NCBI RefSeq assembly: GCF_024734895.1
Contig: NZ_CP091430.1
Location: 6,094,501-6,158,500, forward strand
Source: Paenibacillus spongiae
GTDB lineage: Bacteria; Bacillota; Bacilli; Paenibacillales; Paenibacillaceae
Reading direction: 5' to 3'
Length of the DNA: 64,000 nt
The notes under the pieces are model-generated. The model had not been told where the DNA came from, made no database searches, and was given only the letters and a program-made list of their open reading frames with translations. Position 1 is the stretch's first letter, and every line of letters starts with the position of its first letter. Below, piece by piece: positions 17,148 to 26,157 of this stretch. Both the position numbers and the translations under genes were made by a program.

Positions 17148-18187
17148 GCGTTCACCTCGTACCGCTTCATACCGGTATAGACTTGAATCATTTTACCGGC
17201 TATCCGGTCCCAATCCAGTTCCCGGAGCTTCGCCGCAATGTGCATCTCCGTTTCCTTCACGTCCATATTCATGGACGCTTGGAGGGCCTTGCGCAAGCCG
17301 TCCGGATCGTCCGGATCGTACAAGACGCCGCATCCGTCTGAAACATATTCGCCGAGTGCGCCCAATCTGGGCGCAACGACCGGCTTCTTGTGGGAAAGAG
17401 CGAGAATCGCGCTCCCGGAAGTCGAAATTTGTTTGTAGGGAAGTACGATCACATTAGCTGCCTCCAAGAAATCGGCCAGTTCATGGTCATCCACGAACTG
17501 CGGATAAATACGGATCGTGCCGTCATTGACCCGGTCGATGAAATCGAGGCTGTACCCCGAATCGACGTGCCCCGCGATGAGCAGGTCACAAGATTCCAGC
17601 TTGAGCGACGAGAATGCTTCGACGAGTTGATCGACCCCTTTGTAGGGATTGATCCGGCCGATAAACAAGAACAGGAAGCTCTCCGGGGAAATGCCGAATC
17701 GCTTGCGGATATCCGTGCCCTTGCTTGCATAGGCATCCACATAGTGACCGTGCGGCGTAACGACAAGCTTGCTTGGCGGCACGCCGAACGTTGCGGCAAC
17801 CTCCCCCTTCACCGTCTCGCTCAGGACGAAGGCCTCATGACAGACGGTTAATATATACTTGCGCATCAGGCGGTCCCAGCGCGTCTTGCCCGTATGCGGC
17901 CAGACGTTATGAACCGTCCAGAACAGCCGCACGCCCCTGCATCTGAAATAGAGAAGCAGCAAGGCGAAAAACAGCGACTTCGCGATCGTCAGCGCAAAGA
18001 CCGACGACGTATACGAGTTGCTCGGCCAGTGCAGGTGCACGATGTCTCCCCTGCGGGGCTTGAACATCGCCTCCCGGTCGTAATGCTCGACCTGCAGGCC
18101 GTTTTGCTCGATCGACCTGGTCAGCAGTTCGCTGTATTTATTGTGCGGGCTCCACTTGGGCCACATGTAAACGGTCGGTTTGCCCAT
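17144..18187 (-). CDS. Glycosyltransferase family 4 (GT-B)
   Basis: A 347-residue GT-B enzyme. The N-terminal acceptor domain includes DIVHLHWPS and a hydrophobic stretch (ALTIAKSLFFALLLLYF) that probably contacts the membrane; the C-terminal donor domain carries LFIGRINPYKGVDQLVEAF and the NVIVLPYKQISTSGSAILAL loop of retaining GT4 enzymes. The ATG at 18187 is chosen because GGAGG is eight bases upstream; an ATG six bases earlier would be too close. A much longer open frame to 18520 lies over the previous gene and is not real. Confidence 0.9.
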   Translation of the reverse strand: MGKPTVYMWPKWSPHNKYSELLTRSIEQNGLQVEHYDREAMFKPRRGDIVHLHWPSNSYTSSVFALTIAKSLFFALLLLYFRCRGVRLFWTVHNVWPHTGKTRWDRLMRKYILTVCHEAFVLSETVKGEVAATFGVPPSKLVVTPHGHYVDAYASKGTDIRKRFGISPESFLFLFIGRINPYKGVDQLVEAFSSLKLESCDLLIAGHVDSGYSLDFIDRVNDGTIRIYPQFVDDHELADFLEAANVIVLPYKQISTSGSAILALSHKKPVVAPRLGALGEYVSDGCGVLYDPDDPDGLRKALQASMNMDVKETEMHIAAKLRELDWDRIAGKMIQVYTGMKRYEVNA

Positions 18188-18189
18188 CT

Positions 18190-19410
18190 TCATGACCTCC
18201 CGTTTGCGGCTGCTAACGTGTATGGATGGCTGCCTGATTCCGTTATTCGCGCGTAGAGAGCAAGGTGATTTTCCAGCAGCGATCCCTTCGTAAACCCGCT
18301 GCAATGCTTCAGGCATTGCGCTTGAATGCTTCGTTTCTCGTCGCCCGACAAGTCGTAAAACGCCGCGATTTTCTCCTTGATCGCGTCCGCGCTCCCTGGC
18401 TTGAACAGGAAGTCGTCCGGATTCCAGACGGCATCCGGAATGCCTCCTACGGCCGAAGCGTATACGGGCGTGCCGACTTGATAGGATTCGATGATCACCC
18501 GGCCGAACGGCTCCTCCCATATCGAGGGAACGAACGTGACGTCGGCCTTCGCCATGAAGCCGCGTGCTTCCTTCGGCGTAACCTTGCCGGTGAACACGAA
18601 ACGATCGTCGCTGCGGCAGAGCTCGACAAGATATTGCCGAAGGCCCCCTTCGCCGCAGATGATGACCTGTTCCACCATCTCACGCGGGAGGGAATGGACC
18701 GCTTCGACCAGCTCGCGGACGCCTTTCTCGGACTCGATTCTTCCGAAATAGCCAATGCGAAGCGGCTTGCGGTCGAAATCTTTCGAAGCGCCGGCGATAT
18801 AGCCGTCCACGACGTTCGGAATGACCAACTTGGCCGCATTCGGGAACAGCCCGGCATTCGTATGGCGCTTCAGGATGTGCGAAGAGATGCCGACGACCGC
18901 AGACACCCGCTTGCTGACGGCGAGGGAGCTTAAGTGATACATCCGCGCCAGCGCCGGGTTTGCGATCGGCGAGCTGACCGGCGAGAGGAGCGAATAATCC
19001 CGGAGCGTATGCACGATCGGCACGCCCGCCTCCGCCGACGTCCAAATCGCTGCGCCGAACCCGGATAAATTTTGGGTATGAATCAGATCCGGGCTGATCT
19101 TATTCAGAAGCTTGCGAACGTCCCGGATCTGAACCGGATTGTACAGATCGATCAATCGCCGGAGCATTTTCTTAAACGTCCCGGCATTGTACCCTTCGCC
19201 GATCCAATACAGATTGTTGTAAGGCAGGCGGTGCACGGTTACCCCGTTAATCACCTCCGACTCTATGCCGGCGCTTCGTTTCTGCCCCCCTACCGTCAGC
19301 ACGTGAACTTCGGCCGCGGGGACGAGCGTTTCCGCCAGGATTTGCGTCGAAATTTCAGCGCCGCCAATGATATGCGGCGTATAAAGACTGTTTACAACCA
19401 CGATTTTCAT
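18190..19410 (-). CDS. Glycosyltransferase family 4 (GT-B)
   Basis: A 406-residue GT-B enzyme starting MKIVVVNSLYTPHIIGGAE, the classical N-terminal glycine loop of GT4 proteins. The donor domain carries IGYFGRIESEKGVRELVEAV and SIWEEPFGRVIIESYQVGTPV, the EX7E motif region of retaining enzymes. The ATG overlaps the polymerase stop by 4 bases. It should add one sugar of the repeat unit; specificity cannot be read. Confidence 0.92.
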   Translation of the reverse strand: MKIVVVNSLYTPHIIGGAEISTQILAETLVPAAEVHVLTVGGQKRSAGIESEVINGVTVHRLPYNNLYWIGEGYNAGTFKKMLRRLIDLYNPVQIRDVRKLLNKISPDLIHTQNLSGFGAAIWTSAEAGVPIVHTLRDYSLLSPVSSPIANPALARMYHLSSLAVSKRVSAVVGISSHILKRHTNAGLFPNAAKLVIPNVVDGYIAGASKDFDRKPLRIGYFGRIESEKGVRELVEAVHSLPREMVEQVIICGEGGLRQYLVELCRSDDRFVFTGKVTPKEARGFMAKADVTFVPSIWEEPFGRVIIESYQVGTPVYASAVGGIPDAVWNPDDFLFKPGSADAIKEKIAAFYDLSGDEKRSIQAQCLKHCSGFTKGSLLENHLALYARITESGSHPYTLAAANGRS

Positions 19411-20750
19411 GCGACACGTTTCATTCCCTTCATGCTCTGCGTATCCATTCCGGTCTCCTGTACAGCCGATAGTCCATCGAAGAAGCCGCCGCGAATGAAC
19501 CCGACTAACAGCCAAAAGTTCACGAAGGAATAGGAATCGAAATTCATGACGAGCGAAACGCACAGCGCAAAAGCGAATTTTGCGTACGGGTTCCCTTTAG
19601 CGCTCTTTAAGATCGATGCCATAAAGCCCAAGAACAACATGGCGCCGACCAAACCTTCCTCGGCGAATACCTTTGACAGCAAGTTCCGCGACGTCGCCAT
19701 TTCCGGACGGTTGAATACGATATCGGACACTTCCTCGAATATCAGCCCATTGCTGAAATGCTTGAGCAGGAGATCCGCGAATTCCTTGTAATAATAGCCG
19801 CCTCCCACGCCGAATATCGGGTGGTGCGCAAACTCGATGAAGCCGATCGCCGGGAAAAAGACCCGAATGAAAAGGGAATTGTCCGTTTTGATCAAATGAT
19901 CGAAATTAAATTGAAAGCGATCCGTAAAATAGCCGCTAACGTGGAACGTCTCGAGCAAATAAGGGACGCCGACCACGATGACAAGGACACAGACGGCCAG
20001 CACGAGCAGTATTTTCCCGCGGTTCTTATTCGTAATGAACACATAGATCAGCAGCGCGGTCAGCAATACGCTGTAGGCATAGGCCGAGAACGACAGCACC
20101 GTCAGCACGGCGGTGCCGATCAGCAGCGGCAATTGTCGTCGGTAGCCCTGTTTGAACAGGAAGAGCATCAGAAGACCGCCGCTCAGCATGTGGATTGCAG
20201 CCCAGGAAGGCTCGCCCGACAGCATTTGAATCCTGCCCTTATACACCTTCTCCGAGAACAATCCGGTGAAGGCTCCGGAGAATCCGCTGTGGAGGAACAG
20301 CGAATCCAGCAGCTGGAGAAAGCCGGCCGCGAGCGGCGGCACGAATGCGACCATCAGGCTTTTGGCGATCCATCCGATCAGGGCGGGATCCTCTTTCGTC
20401 TGCTGAGCGATATAAACTGACGTCCGGTACATAGATAGGCCGAACAACAGCGTAATCACATGCTTGAAGCTGCTGCCCAAGTCCTCGTAGCCGATGGATA
20501 CGACCAGGGAATGTCCGATGCTGTACATCGCGAATGCCAGCAAAAAGTAATCTCCCGTTTTGAACCGGTATCCGGTAAACAGCAGCAAAAACGAGGCGGC
20601 GAACATCGAAAACATGGAAAGCGGACGGTACACTGAAAAGTGGAAATACGGCAAACTATCGTACGAGAGGACCGCGATCGAGAAGAGAAACAGCACGATA
20701 ATGAGCTTTCGAACCATGGCTGCTTTTGCATGGTTGGCGATATAAGGCAC
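19407..20750 (-). CDS. O-antigen ligase/polymerase-like membrane protein (Wzy)
   Basis: A 447-residue polytopic membrane protein with about ten hydrophobic segments and a large external loop around residues 290-350 (FGVGGGYYYKEFADLL), as in Wzy polymerases. Sequence conservation in this family is poor, so the call rests on topology and on its place among glycosyltransferases and a Wzx flippase. The GTG start overlaps the stop of the upstream gene (TAGTG). Confidence 0.82.
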   Translation of the reverse strand: MPYIANHAKAAMVRKLIIVLFLFSIAVLSYDSLPYFHFSVYRPLSMFSMFAASFLLLFTGYRFKTGDYFLLAFAMYSIGHSLVVSIGYEDLGSSFKHVITLLFGLSMYRTSVYIAQQTKEDPALIGWIAKSLMVAFVPPLAAGFLQLLDSLFLHSGFSGAFTGLFSEKVYKGRIQMLSGEPSWAAIHMLSGGLLMLFLFKQGYRRQLPLLIGTAVLTVLSFSAYAYSVLLTALLIYVFITNKNRGKILLVLAVCVLVIVVGVPYLLETFHVSGYFTDRFQFNFDHLIKTDNSLFIRVFFPAIGFIEFAHHPIFGVGGGYYYKEFADLLLKHFSNGLIFEEVSDIVFNRPEMATSRNLLSKVFAEEGLVGAMLFLGFMASILKSAKGNPYAKFAFALCVSLVMNFDSYSFVNFWLLVGFIRGGFFDGLSAVQETGMDTQSMKGMKRVA

Positions 20751-22006
20751 TATGATAGAATCAGCTCCATGTTTTTAAGGGTCGCGGAGCTGCTGAAATG
20801 GCTGACCACGTAGCGGACCGAATTGCGCGATACCTTCTCATTGAGCTCATCGTTGTTCAGCAAAAGCAGCACGTTCCGAACGATTTCCTCGTCCGAATCG
20901 CAGACGAACAAGTCCTCTCCATGGTTCGCGTCGATCCCTTCGCTGCCGATCTGATTGGTCACGACCGGAACGCCCCAGGACATGGCCTCGACGATCTTCG
21001 TTTTAATGCCCGTCCCGAACAGCATCGGAGCGATCATCAGCGCCGAATCGCCTACGACCCGCTTCACGTCGTCCACTTCCCCGGTCACGATAACGCCTGG
21101 GTAAGTCTCCTGCAGGCGCAGCACATCGGCGGTTGGATTCTTCCCGACGATGTAGAACGTCGTCTCCGGCGCCTGCCGTTTGATGCTCGGCCATACCCTC
21201 TCGCAGAAGTAAGCGACGGCGGAGCTGTTATGCGGGATATCCATCTTCCCTACGAATACCAGCTTATTTCGATCGTAACGCCGAGGCCCCTTGCCCCTGG
21301 TTTGATCCGGGTCGAACTTCATCGGAATACCGTAGCACGATTCGTGACGGGTGAGCTTTTGGAAGCTTTCCGCTTCGACCGGCGAGGTGAACACGAGATG
21401 ATGAAAGAGCGAAGCCACTCGTATCTCGTATTTGCCAAGCAGCCTGCTTTCGAAGTCGATCAGCCATTTCTGGATAAACTTCATATCCGCCAATCGCTTC
21501 ATGCCGCCGGGCAGCTTGCCCGTGAAGCCGCCGAATACCGACGGAATGTATTGAAACCATTCGAGTTGCCGCCGATAGCGCAGCGACAACAGATCGTCAT
21601 AGCTGAGCACCTTTTGGCCTTGTTCGTCCGACATATATTCCGCTACCCGCACCATGTCGTATAAGATGAATTCCGGCTGCTCGGCTTTGATAATGTCTTT
21701 TACTTTCCGGTGCGTTTTCCGGGAATAATAGAGGGATACCTGGAGCGGCCATTTTCTTAAGAGCAGCGAATAGACCGCAATATTGTACAGCTTCTCGGCC
21801 AGACCAGGCAGCTCGAGGCAAACCAGCCGGTCGATCTCGTCCGGGCGGTCCTTTAGATACTTGGCGTCGTCCACGAAGGATAAGTTGGCGAGCTCGCTGT
21901 CGGGATAAATCTCCTTCATTTGACGGATGTACTGCAGCAGCATGTTTTTCCGTCCGTCCGTATTCGGGAAGGGAAGCCGGTTCGTAATAAACATGATTTT
22001 CTTCAT
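20750..22006 (-). CDS. Glycosyltransferase (GT4-like)
   Basis: A 418-residue GT-B enzyme. It begins MKKIMFITNRLPFPNTDG, and the donor domain contains LVFVGKMDIPHNSSAVAYF, TFYIVGKNPTADVL and a GTGIKTKIVEAMSWGVPVV loop, the family's EX7E-type region. The ATG at 22006 is selected from GGGGGATT upstream; an earlier in-frame start at 22024 overlaps nothing but has no ribosome binding site. It follows the phosphoglycosyl transferase by 21 bases and may add the second sugar. Confidence 0.88.
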   Translation of the reverse strand: MKKIMFITNRLPFPNTDGRKNMLLQYIRQMKEIYPDSELANLSFVDDAKYLKDRPDEIDRLVCLELPGLAEKLYNIAVYSLLLRKWPLQVSLYYSRKTHRKVKDIIKAEQPEFILYDMVRVAEYMSDEQGQKVLSYDDLLSLRYRRQLEWFQYIPSVFGGFTGKLPGGMKRLADMKFIQKWLIDFESRLLGKYEIRVASLFHHLVFTSPVEAESFQKLTRHESCYGIPMKFDPDQTRGKGPRRYDRNKLVFVGKMDIPHNSSAVAYFCERVWPSIKRQAPETTFYIVGKNPTADVLRLQETYPGVIVTGEVDDVKRVVGDSALMIAPMLFGTGIKTKIVEAMSWGVPVVTNQIGSEGIDANHGEDLFVCDSDEEIVRNVLLLLNNDELNEKVSRNSVRYVVSHFSSSATLKNMELILS

Positions 22007-22027
22007 CGCAATCCCCCGTCCCATCCG

Positions 22028-22720
22028 TTAAAAAGCGTCCTTCGCCCCGATAAGGAGCTTGAATGTTTTGAAAATGATCTTCAAATCCCCCACAATGCTT
22101 CTGTTTTGGATATATTTCAAATCAAGCTCGACCATTTGCTCGAAACTGAGCTTATTGCGCCCGCTCACCTGCCAGAGGCCCGTGCAGCCGGACGTAACGG
22201 TCAACCGAAGCTTGTCGTATTCCGAATACTCCGCCACTTCTCTTACCAGCGGCGGCCGTGGACCGACCAGCGACATGTCGCCTATTAGCACATTGATAAG
22301 CTGCGGCAGTTCGTCGATGCTCGTTTTTCGGATGAATTTTCCGACTCTTGTGATGCGTGGATCGTCCTTCATCTTGAACATCGCGCCTTGAATTTCGTTC
22401 TGATTGAGCAGGTCCTTCAGCTTTTCCTCCGCGTTCGATACCATAGAGCGGAACTTGAACATTCTGAAGGGCTTCTCTCCCTTGCCAATGCGGGTCTGAT
22501 AGAAAAACACCGACCCTTTCGGATCTTCCAGCTTGATCAGGAGCGCGACGAGCATAAACAGCGGTATAAAAAACAGGATCCCAAGGAGCGCGCCCGAAAT
22601 GTCGATCATCCGTTTGACCACGTTGTAGGAAACAAGATCGCCGTCTTTCGCCAGCTCAAGCCGGATAGAATCGTATTCCGATAACTTTATGATCGCATCC
22701 TGATCATACCGCTGGGCCAT
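22028..22720 (-). CDS. Undecaprenyl-phosphate sugar phosphotransferase (initiating, WbaP/WcaJ type)
   Basis: A 230-residue monotopic phosphoglycosyl transferase that starts the repeat unit by moving a sugar-1-phosphate to undecaprenyl phosphate. The membrane hairpin [19 protein letters not shown] is followed by the catalytic core: [20 protein letters not shown] (Asp-Glu pair) and [11 protein letters not shown]. The C-terminal [20 protein letters not shown] block is intact. It overlaps the galU end by 17 bases. ATG at 22720 is preferred to a GTG at 22729 by ribosome binding site spacing. Confidence 0.93.
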   Translation of the reverse strand: MAQRYDQDAIIKLSEYDSIRLELAKDGDLVSYNVVKRMIDISGALLGILFFIPLFMLVALLIKLEDPKGSVFFYQTRIGKGEKPFRMFKFRSMVSNAEEKLKDLLNQNEIQGAMFKMKDDPRITRVGKFIRKTSIDELPQLINVLIGDMSLVGPRPPLVREVAEYSEYDKLRLTVTSGCTGLWQVSGRNKLSFEQMVELDLKYIQNRSIVGDLKIIFKTFKLLIGAKDAF

Positions 22721-23603
22721 TATGCTCACTCACTTTCTCTCGTTCGAGCATTCTCTCAAGCGCTTCGAAGAGGGTATATCTGAGTTCGCTGTTACGAAGG
22801 GCGAATTCGACCGTCGTCATGATGAACCCGAGCTTCTCGCCGACATCGTAGCGAATGCCTTCAAAATCATAAGCATAGACGCCGATATCTTCATTCAATT
22901 TTTGAATCGCATCGGTCAGTTGAATTTCACCGCCCGATCCGGTCTCGTGTCTGCCCAAATAATCAAAGATCTCGGGGGTCAGCACATAGCGGCCCATAAT
23001 CGCCAAATTCGACGGTTCTTGTCCCTTTGGAGGCTTCTCCACGAAACGGTTAATTTTGTAGAGACGTTCGAATTTCTCGAGCGGATCCACGATGCCGTAA
23101 CGATCCGTCTGTTCGGGGGAGACGGTCTGAACGCCGATGACCGACCTTCCCGTTTGCTCATATTGCTCGATCAGCTGTCTGGTGCAAGGAACGTCAGACT
23201 GAACGATGTCGTCGCCGAGCAGCACCGCAAACGGTTCGTCGCCTATGAAATTCCGCGCGCACCATACGGCATGTCCCAGTCCTTTCGCCTCTTTCTGACG
23301 GATATAGTGAACTTCAACGTTCGAGGACTGCCGGACCTTCTTAAGAGTATCCAGCTTCCCTTTTTCCTCCAGCGACTGCTCAAGCTCAAAGGCGATGTCA
23401 AAGTGATCTTCGATTGCCCTTTTCCCTTTGCCTGTGACGATGATAATGTCCTCAATGCCGGATGCGATCGCTTCTTCCACGATATACTGAATGGTTGGCT
23501 TATCGACGATTGGAAGCATTTCTTTTGGCATCGCTTTGGTTGCGGGCAGAAATCGGGTACCGAGTCCAGCCGCTGGGATAATCGCTTTTCTCACTTTTTT
23601 CAT
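22704..23603 (-). CDS. galU: UTP--glucose-1-phosphate uridylyltransferase
   Basis: A 299-residue GalU enzyme forming UDP-glucose. The start [20 protein letters not shown] carries the nucleotide-binding motif; [20 protein letters not shown], the VEKP motif near residue 190 and the [12 protein letters not shown] segment complete the family signature. AGGGTGAG lies before the ATG. It is the first gene after the terminator/leader region at 23658-23861, so its expression and that of all genes after it should depend on readthrough. Confidence 0.97.
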   Translation of the reverse strand: MKKVRKAIIPAAGLGTRFLPATKAMPKEMLPIVDKPTIQYIVEEAIASGIEDIIIVTGKGKRAIEDHFDIAFELEQSLEEKGKLDTLKKVRQSSNVEVHYIRQKEAKGLGHAVWCARNFIGDEPFAVLLGDDIVQSDVPCTRQLIEQYEQTGRSVIGVQTVSPEQTDRYGIVDPLEKFERLYKINRFVEKPPKGQEPSNLAIMGRYVLTPEIFDYLGRHETGSGGEIQLTDAIQKLNEDIGVYAYDFEGIRYDVGEKLGFIMTTVEFALRNSELRYTLFEALERMLEREKVSEHNGPAV

Positions 23604-23657
23604 ATGATCTCACCCTATCCGTTTTTTCTGTCCATCTGTTTTTTATGATGCTAAAAA

Positions 23658-23699
23658 TACGAGCTATGTTTTCTCCAGTTTGAGTAAACATAGCTCGTA
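23658..23699 (-). terminator. Intrinsic terminator/attenuator between the CapB-like gene and galU
   Basis: A 14-bp perfect inverted repeat, TACGAGCTATGTTT (23658-23671) and its complement at 23686-23699, with a 14-base loop. In the minus-strand RNA the stem is followed by AUUUUUAG, giving a typical intrinsic terminator. It lies inside an operon whose downstream genes are needed for the same polymer, which implies regulated readthrough. Confidence 0.8.
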
Positions 23700-23861
23700 A
23701 TTTCAGATAAAACATAGAGAAGCGGGCATTCAACCCATCCTCACGTCATACCCTTGACAATTAACGTCTAAGGTTGGCTAACCCACAGCATGACCGAGTG
23801 CCTCCGGTGATAGAGGAGCAGGAGACATTTCCTAATAACCAACTGGTTATAACGATAACGA
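23700..23861 (-). ncRNA. Structured leader, candidate EAR/epsC-type antitermination RNA
   Basis: This non-coding stretch between the CapB-like gene and the terminator can form several short hairpins in the minus-strand RNA: AGGA/TCCT at the start, CTCC/GGAG, GGTTAGCCAACC, GTCA/TGAC around AGGGTA, and GGG/CCC around TTGAATG. In Bacillales eps and capsule operons a conserved RNA (EAR, Rfam name epsC) sits early in the operon, after the second gene in B. subtilis, and drives processive antitermination. Position and downstream terminator fit; I could not match the conserved EAR core from memory, so the assignment is inferred. Confidence 0.4.
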
Positions 23862-24503
23862 TTAACGATTGACGTTATTCAATACAGCGCCGATAATCTT
23901 TACTTGTCCATAATCCAACGCAGCTTTCGACTCTAGCAAAATTTCGTTTTTCACTTTTCCTGCTTTCATGACCAGTACAACGCCATCGCTCTTGCTAGCC
24001 ACGACCAGCGCATCCGACAAGGTCATGATCGAAGGCGTATCGATGAAAACGATGTCGAACCGTTCCTTCGACGTTTCCAGCAATTCCGTCATGGATATCG
24101 ATTCCAGCAGCTCGGATGGATTCGAAGGGAGGGGGCCTGCCGTAAGCACCTCGAGATGATCGATATTCGTTCGCTGAATCACATCGTTGAGCCCGCTGCG
24201 CTTCGTTAGCGCCGTGCTCAATCCGTGACGGTTGGATAGCCCGAACAGCTCATGTTGGGCGGGCTTCCGCAGATCCGCATCAATGATCAGCACTCTCCTG
24301 CTCGTCTGGGCATAAGCCACGGCGACGCTGGCCGTGACCGTGCTTTTGCCTTCGCCGGGCAGAGCGGACGTAACCGAGATGGTTTGCAATGCCTCGCCCC
24401 GGATAGAGAATTCAATGTTGGCCCTCAGGCTGCGATAAGCATCCGAAATCGTCGAGGTCGGGTACTCGGTAATTAAACGCTGTTTAAGAATCGAGCGTGA
24501 CAT
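23862..24503 (-). CDS. CpsD/CapB-type tyrosine-protein kinase-like ATPase
   Basis: A 213-residue BY-kinase-type ATPase regulating chain length together with the adjacent membrane protein. Walker A SALPGEGKST is at residues 46-55, Walker A' VLIIDADLRKP at 71-81, and Walker B VFIDTPS follows. It ends at VLNNVNR and has no tyrosine-rich C-terminal tail, so the usual autophosphorylation cluster is absent or located elsewhere. It overlaps the end of the chain-length protein gene by 20 bases. Confidence 0.9.
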   Translation of the reverse strand: MSRSILKQRLITEYPTSTISDAYRSLRANIEFSIRGEALQTISVTSALPGEGKSTVTASVAVAYAQTSRRVLIIDADLRKPAQHELFGLSNRHGLSTALTKRSGLNDVIQRTNIDHLEVLTAGPLPSNPSELLESISMTELLETSKERFDIVFIDTPSIMTLSDALVVASKSDGVVLVMKAGKVKNEILLESKAALDYGQVKIIGAVLNNVNR

Positions 24504-25242
24504 TTTCTTTCCCCCCTGCCAGATTCATGATCTGCGGTTTATTGCGCTGATCGGACAAATCGCGTCTTTTCGCCTTGGGAATTGCCCCCAATGCGGGAAT
24601 CCCGAGCAGCGTCCTGATGTCTTCTTCGTTTTTAACCGTGTTATCCAGCTGATCGAGAACGAAAGCAATACCGATTCCGATCATCGTTGACACTATAAAG
24701 GCGACCATAATGTTCATCGTCGTATTTGGCGATATCGCTCCCGACTGCTTCGTCGTATCGGCCCAGTTCAGGACGGACACGTTATCCAACTTCATGAGCG
24801 TGCGAACTTCCTGTTGGAATACTTTCGAAACGGCATTTGCCATCTTAGCCGCCCGCCCGTAAGAATTGTCCCTGGCGGATATGGACATCACCTGGGTTTC
24901 ATTCATGGAGCTGACGCTGATTTTCGCTATGAGTTCATCTGCGGTCGCGTGCAATTCAGGATATTGCGTCGCGACTTTCGTCATTATACGAGGTGATCGG
25001 ATAATTTCCTTATAGGTTTTGATCAGCATGATGTTGGAGTTGATGGATCCGACATCGACATTCGAAACTTGGGTTTTGGGGTCCGCTTGCGGATTGTTGA
25101 CGATCAGTTCGGCGGAGGCCTCATATTGCGGCTGCAGGAAATGATTTGAGTAATAGCCGACAGCCGTACAGCTGACAATCGTGATCAGCGCAATCATCCA
25201 TAGCTTTCTTCTGATAAAACTCCAATATCGTAGCAATTCCAA
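24484..25242 (-). CDS. Wzz/CapA-type chain length determinant and kinase activator
   Basis: A 252-residue membrane protein with the Wzz topology: first membrane segment near residues 16-38, an extracytoplasmic alpha/beta region, and a second segment (NIMVAFIVSTMIGIGIAFVLDQL) near the C-terminus, followed by a cytoplasmic tail that should contact the ATPase. The open frame extends to 25356, but a TTG at 25242 is chosen: GGAGG lies seven bases upstream and the protein then begins MELLRYWSFIRRKLW, the standard start of this family. First gene of the exopolysaccharide operon. Confidence 0.85.
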   Translation of the reverse strand: MELLRYWSFIRRKLWMIALITIVSCTAVGYYSNHFLQPQYEASAELIVNNPQADPKTQVSNVDVGSINSNIMLIKTYKEIIRSPRIMTKVATQYPELHATADELIAKISVSSMNETQVMSISARDNSYGRAAKMANAVSKVFQQEVRTLMKLDNVSVLNWADTTKQSGAISPNTTMNIMVAFIVSTMIGIGIAFVLDQLDNTVKNEEDIRTLLGIPALGAIPKAKRRDLSDQRNKPQIMNLAGGKENVTLDS

Positions 25243-25483
25243 GGTGCTTCCTCCGATACTGATTTCGTTCATTTCGAGATGAACAAAACTTTTTTTCTGA
25301 ATATTCCGACTATTATTGACTCTTTTCGTCGTTCGGTTACTGCGTTCATTCATCAAATTTCAGCATGTTTCTTTTTTCTCTTTCATTCTAAAGCTTCAAA
25401 GCCTTACAAAACTATTACACGGCAGGATGATTTTATTTATACTCCCGTCGTACTTCCTTCTGCCACATCCGAGCTAATGCTTG

Positions 25484-26152
25484 TTACACTTTAGTACCAG
25501 TCGTATCGAAATTCTCTTCTCCTCGATCCTCCGGCGGCGAATAAGTCGCCATGCCCCGCGACTGCGCATAAAGGGCAGCTTGGGTGCGATCGCTCAGATT
25601 TAATTTTTGAAAGATGCGGCTGACATGTTTCTTGACCGTGAATTCGCTATTCATCAGCTTCTTCGCCATAGCGCCGTTAGACAATCCTTCGCCGAGCGAG
25701 ATCAACACTTCTCTCTCCTTCGGCGTCAGCTTCTCGAGCGGATCGTCCGCTTCCTTCCGGATCAACACTTCCATGAGACCTTGATCGAAGTATTTTCGTC
25801 CCCTGCCAACCATTTTGATGGCGAGCAGGAGCTCCTCAGGCATTGAATCCTTCAACACATAGCCGTCGGCGCCGCTCTCCTCGGCCCTGCGAACATCAAA
25901 TTCCGCCGCAGACGAAGTGAGCATGATGAAACGGCATGGAAGATGACGGAGATTTTCCACCAATTCGAACCCGGATTGATCTCCGAGCCTGATATCGATA
26001 ATCGCCAAATCAGGCTCCGTCCTCTCTATCGTCTCCAGCGCATCTTCTACCCCCTCCGATACCCCGACGACTTCGATTTCCTCTTCATTTGCAAGAACGG
26101 CAATCAACCCTTTTCGGACCAATGGATGGTCATCAACGATAACGACCTTCAT
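25484..26152 (-). CDS. NarL/LuxR-family response regulator
   Basis: A 222-residue response regulator: receiver domain starting MKVVIVDDHPLVRKGL with the phosphoacceptor Asp in LAIIDIRLGD near residue 53, and a C-terminal LuxR-type helix-turn-helix (LTPKEREVLISLGEGLSNGAMAKKL). It follows its sensor kinase by five bases and lies about 240 bases upstream of the exopolysaccharide operon on the same strand. It is a good candidate regulator of that operon, inferred from position only. The ATG at 26152 is preferred to a GTG at 26161. Confidence 0.92.
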   Translation of the reverse strand: MKVVIVDDHPLVRKGLIAVLANEEEIEVVGVSEGVEDALETIERTEPDLAIIDIRLGDQSGFELVENLRHLPCRFIMLTSSAAEFDVRRAEESGADGYVLKDSMPEELLLAIKMVGRGRKYFDQGLMEVLIRKEADDPLEKLTPKEREVLISLGEGLSNGAMAKKLMNSEFTVKKHVSRIFQKLNLSDRTQAALYAQSRGMATYSPPEDRGEENFDTTGTKV

Positions 26153-26157
26153 GCGTA

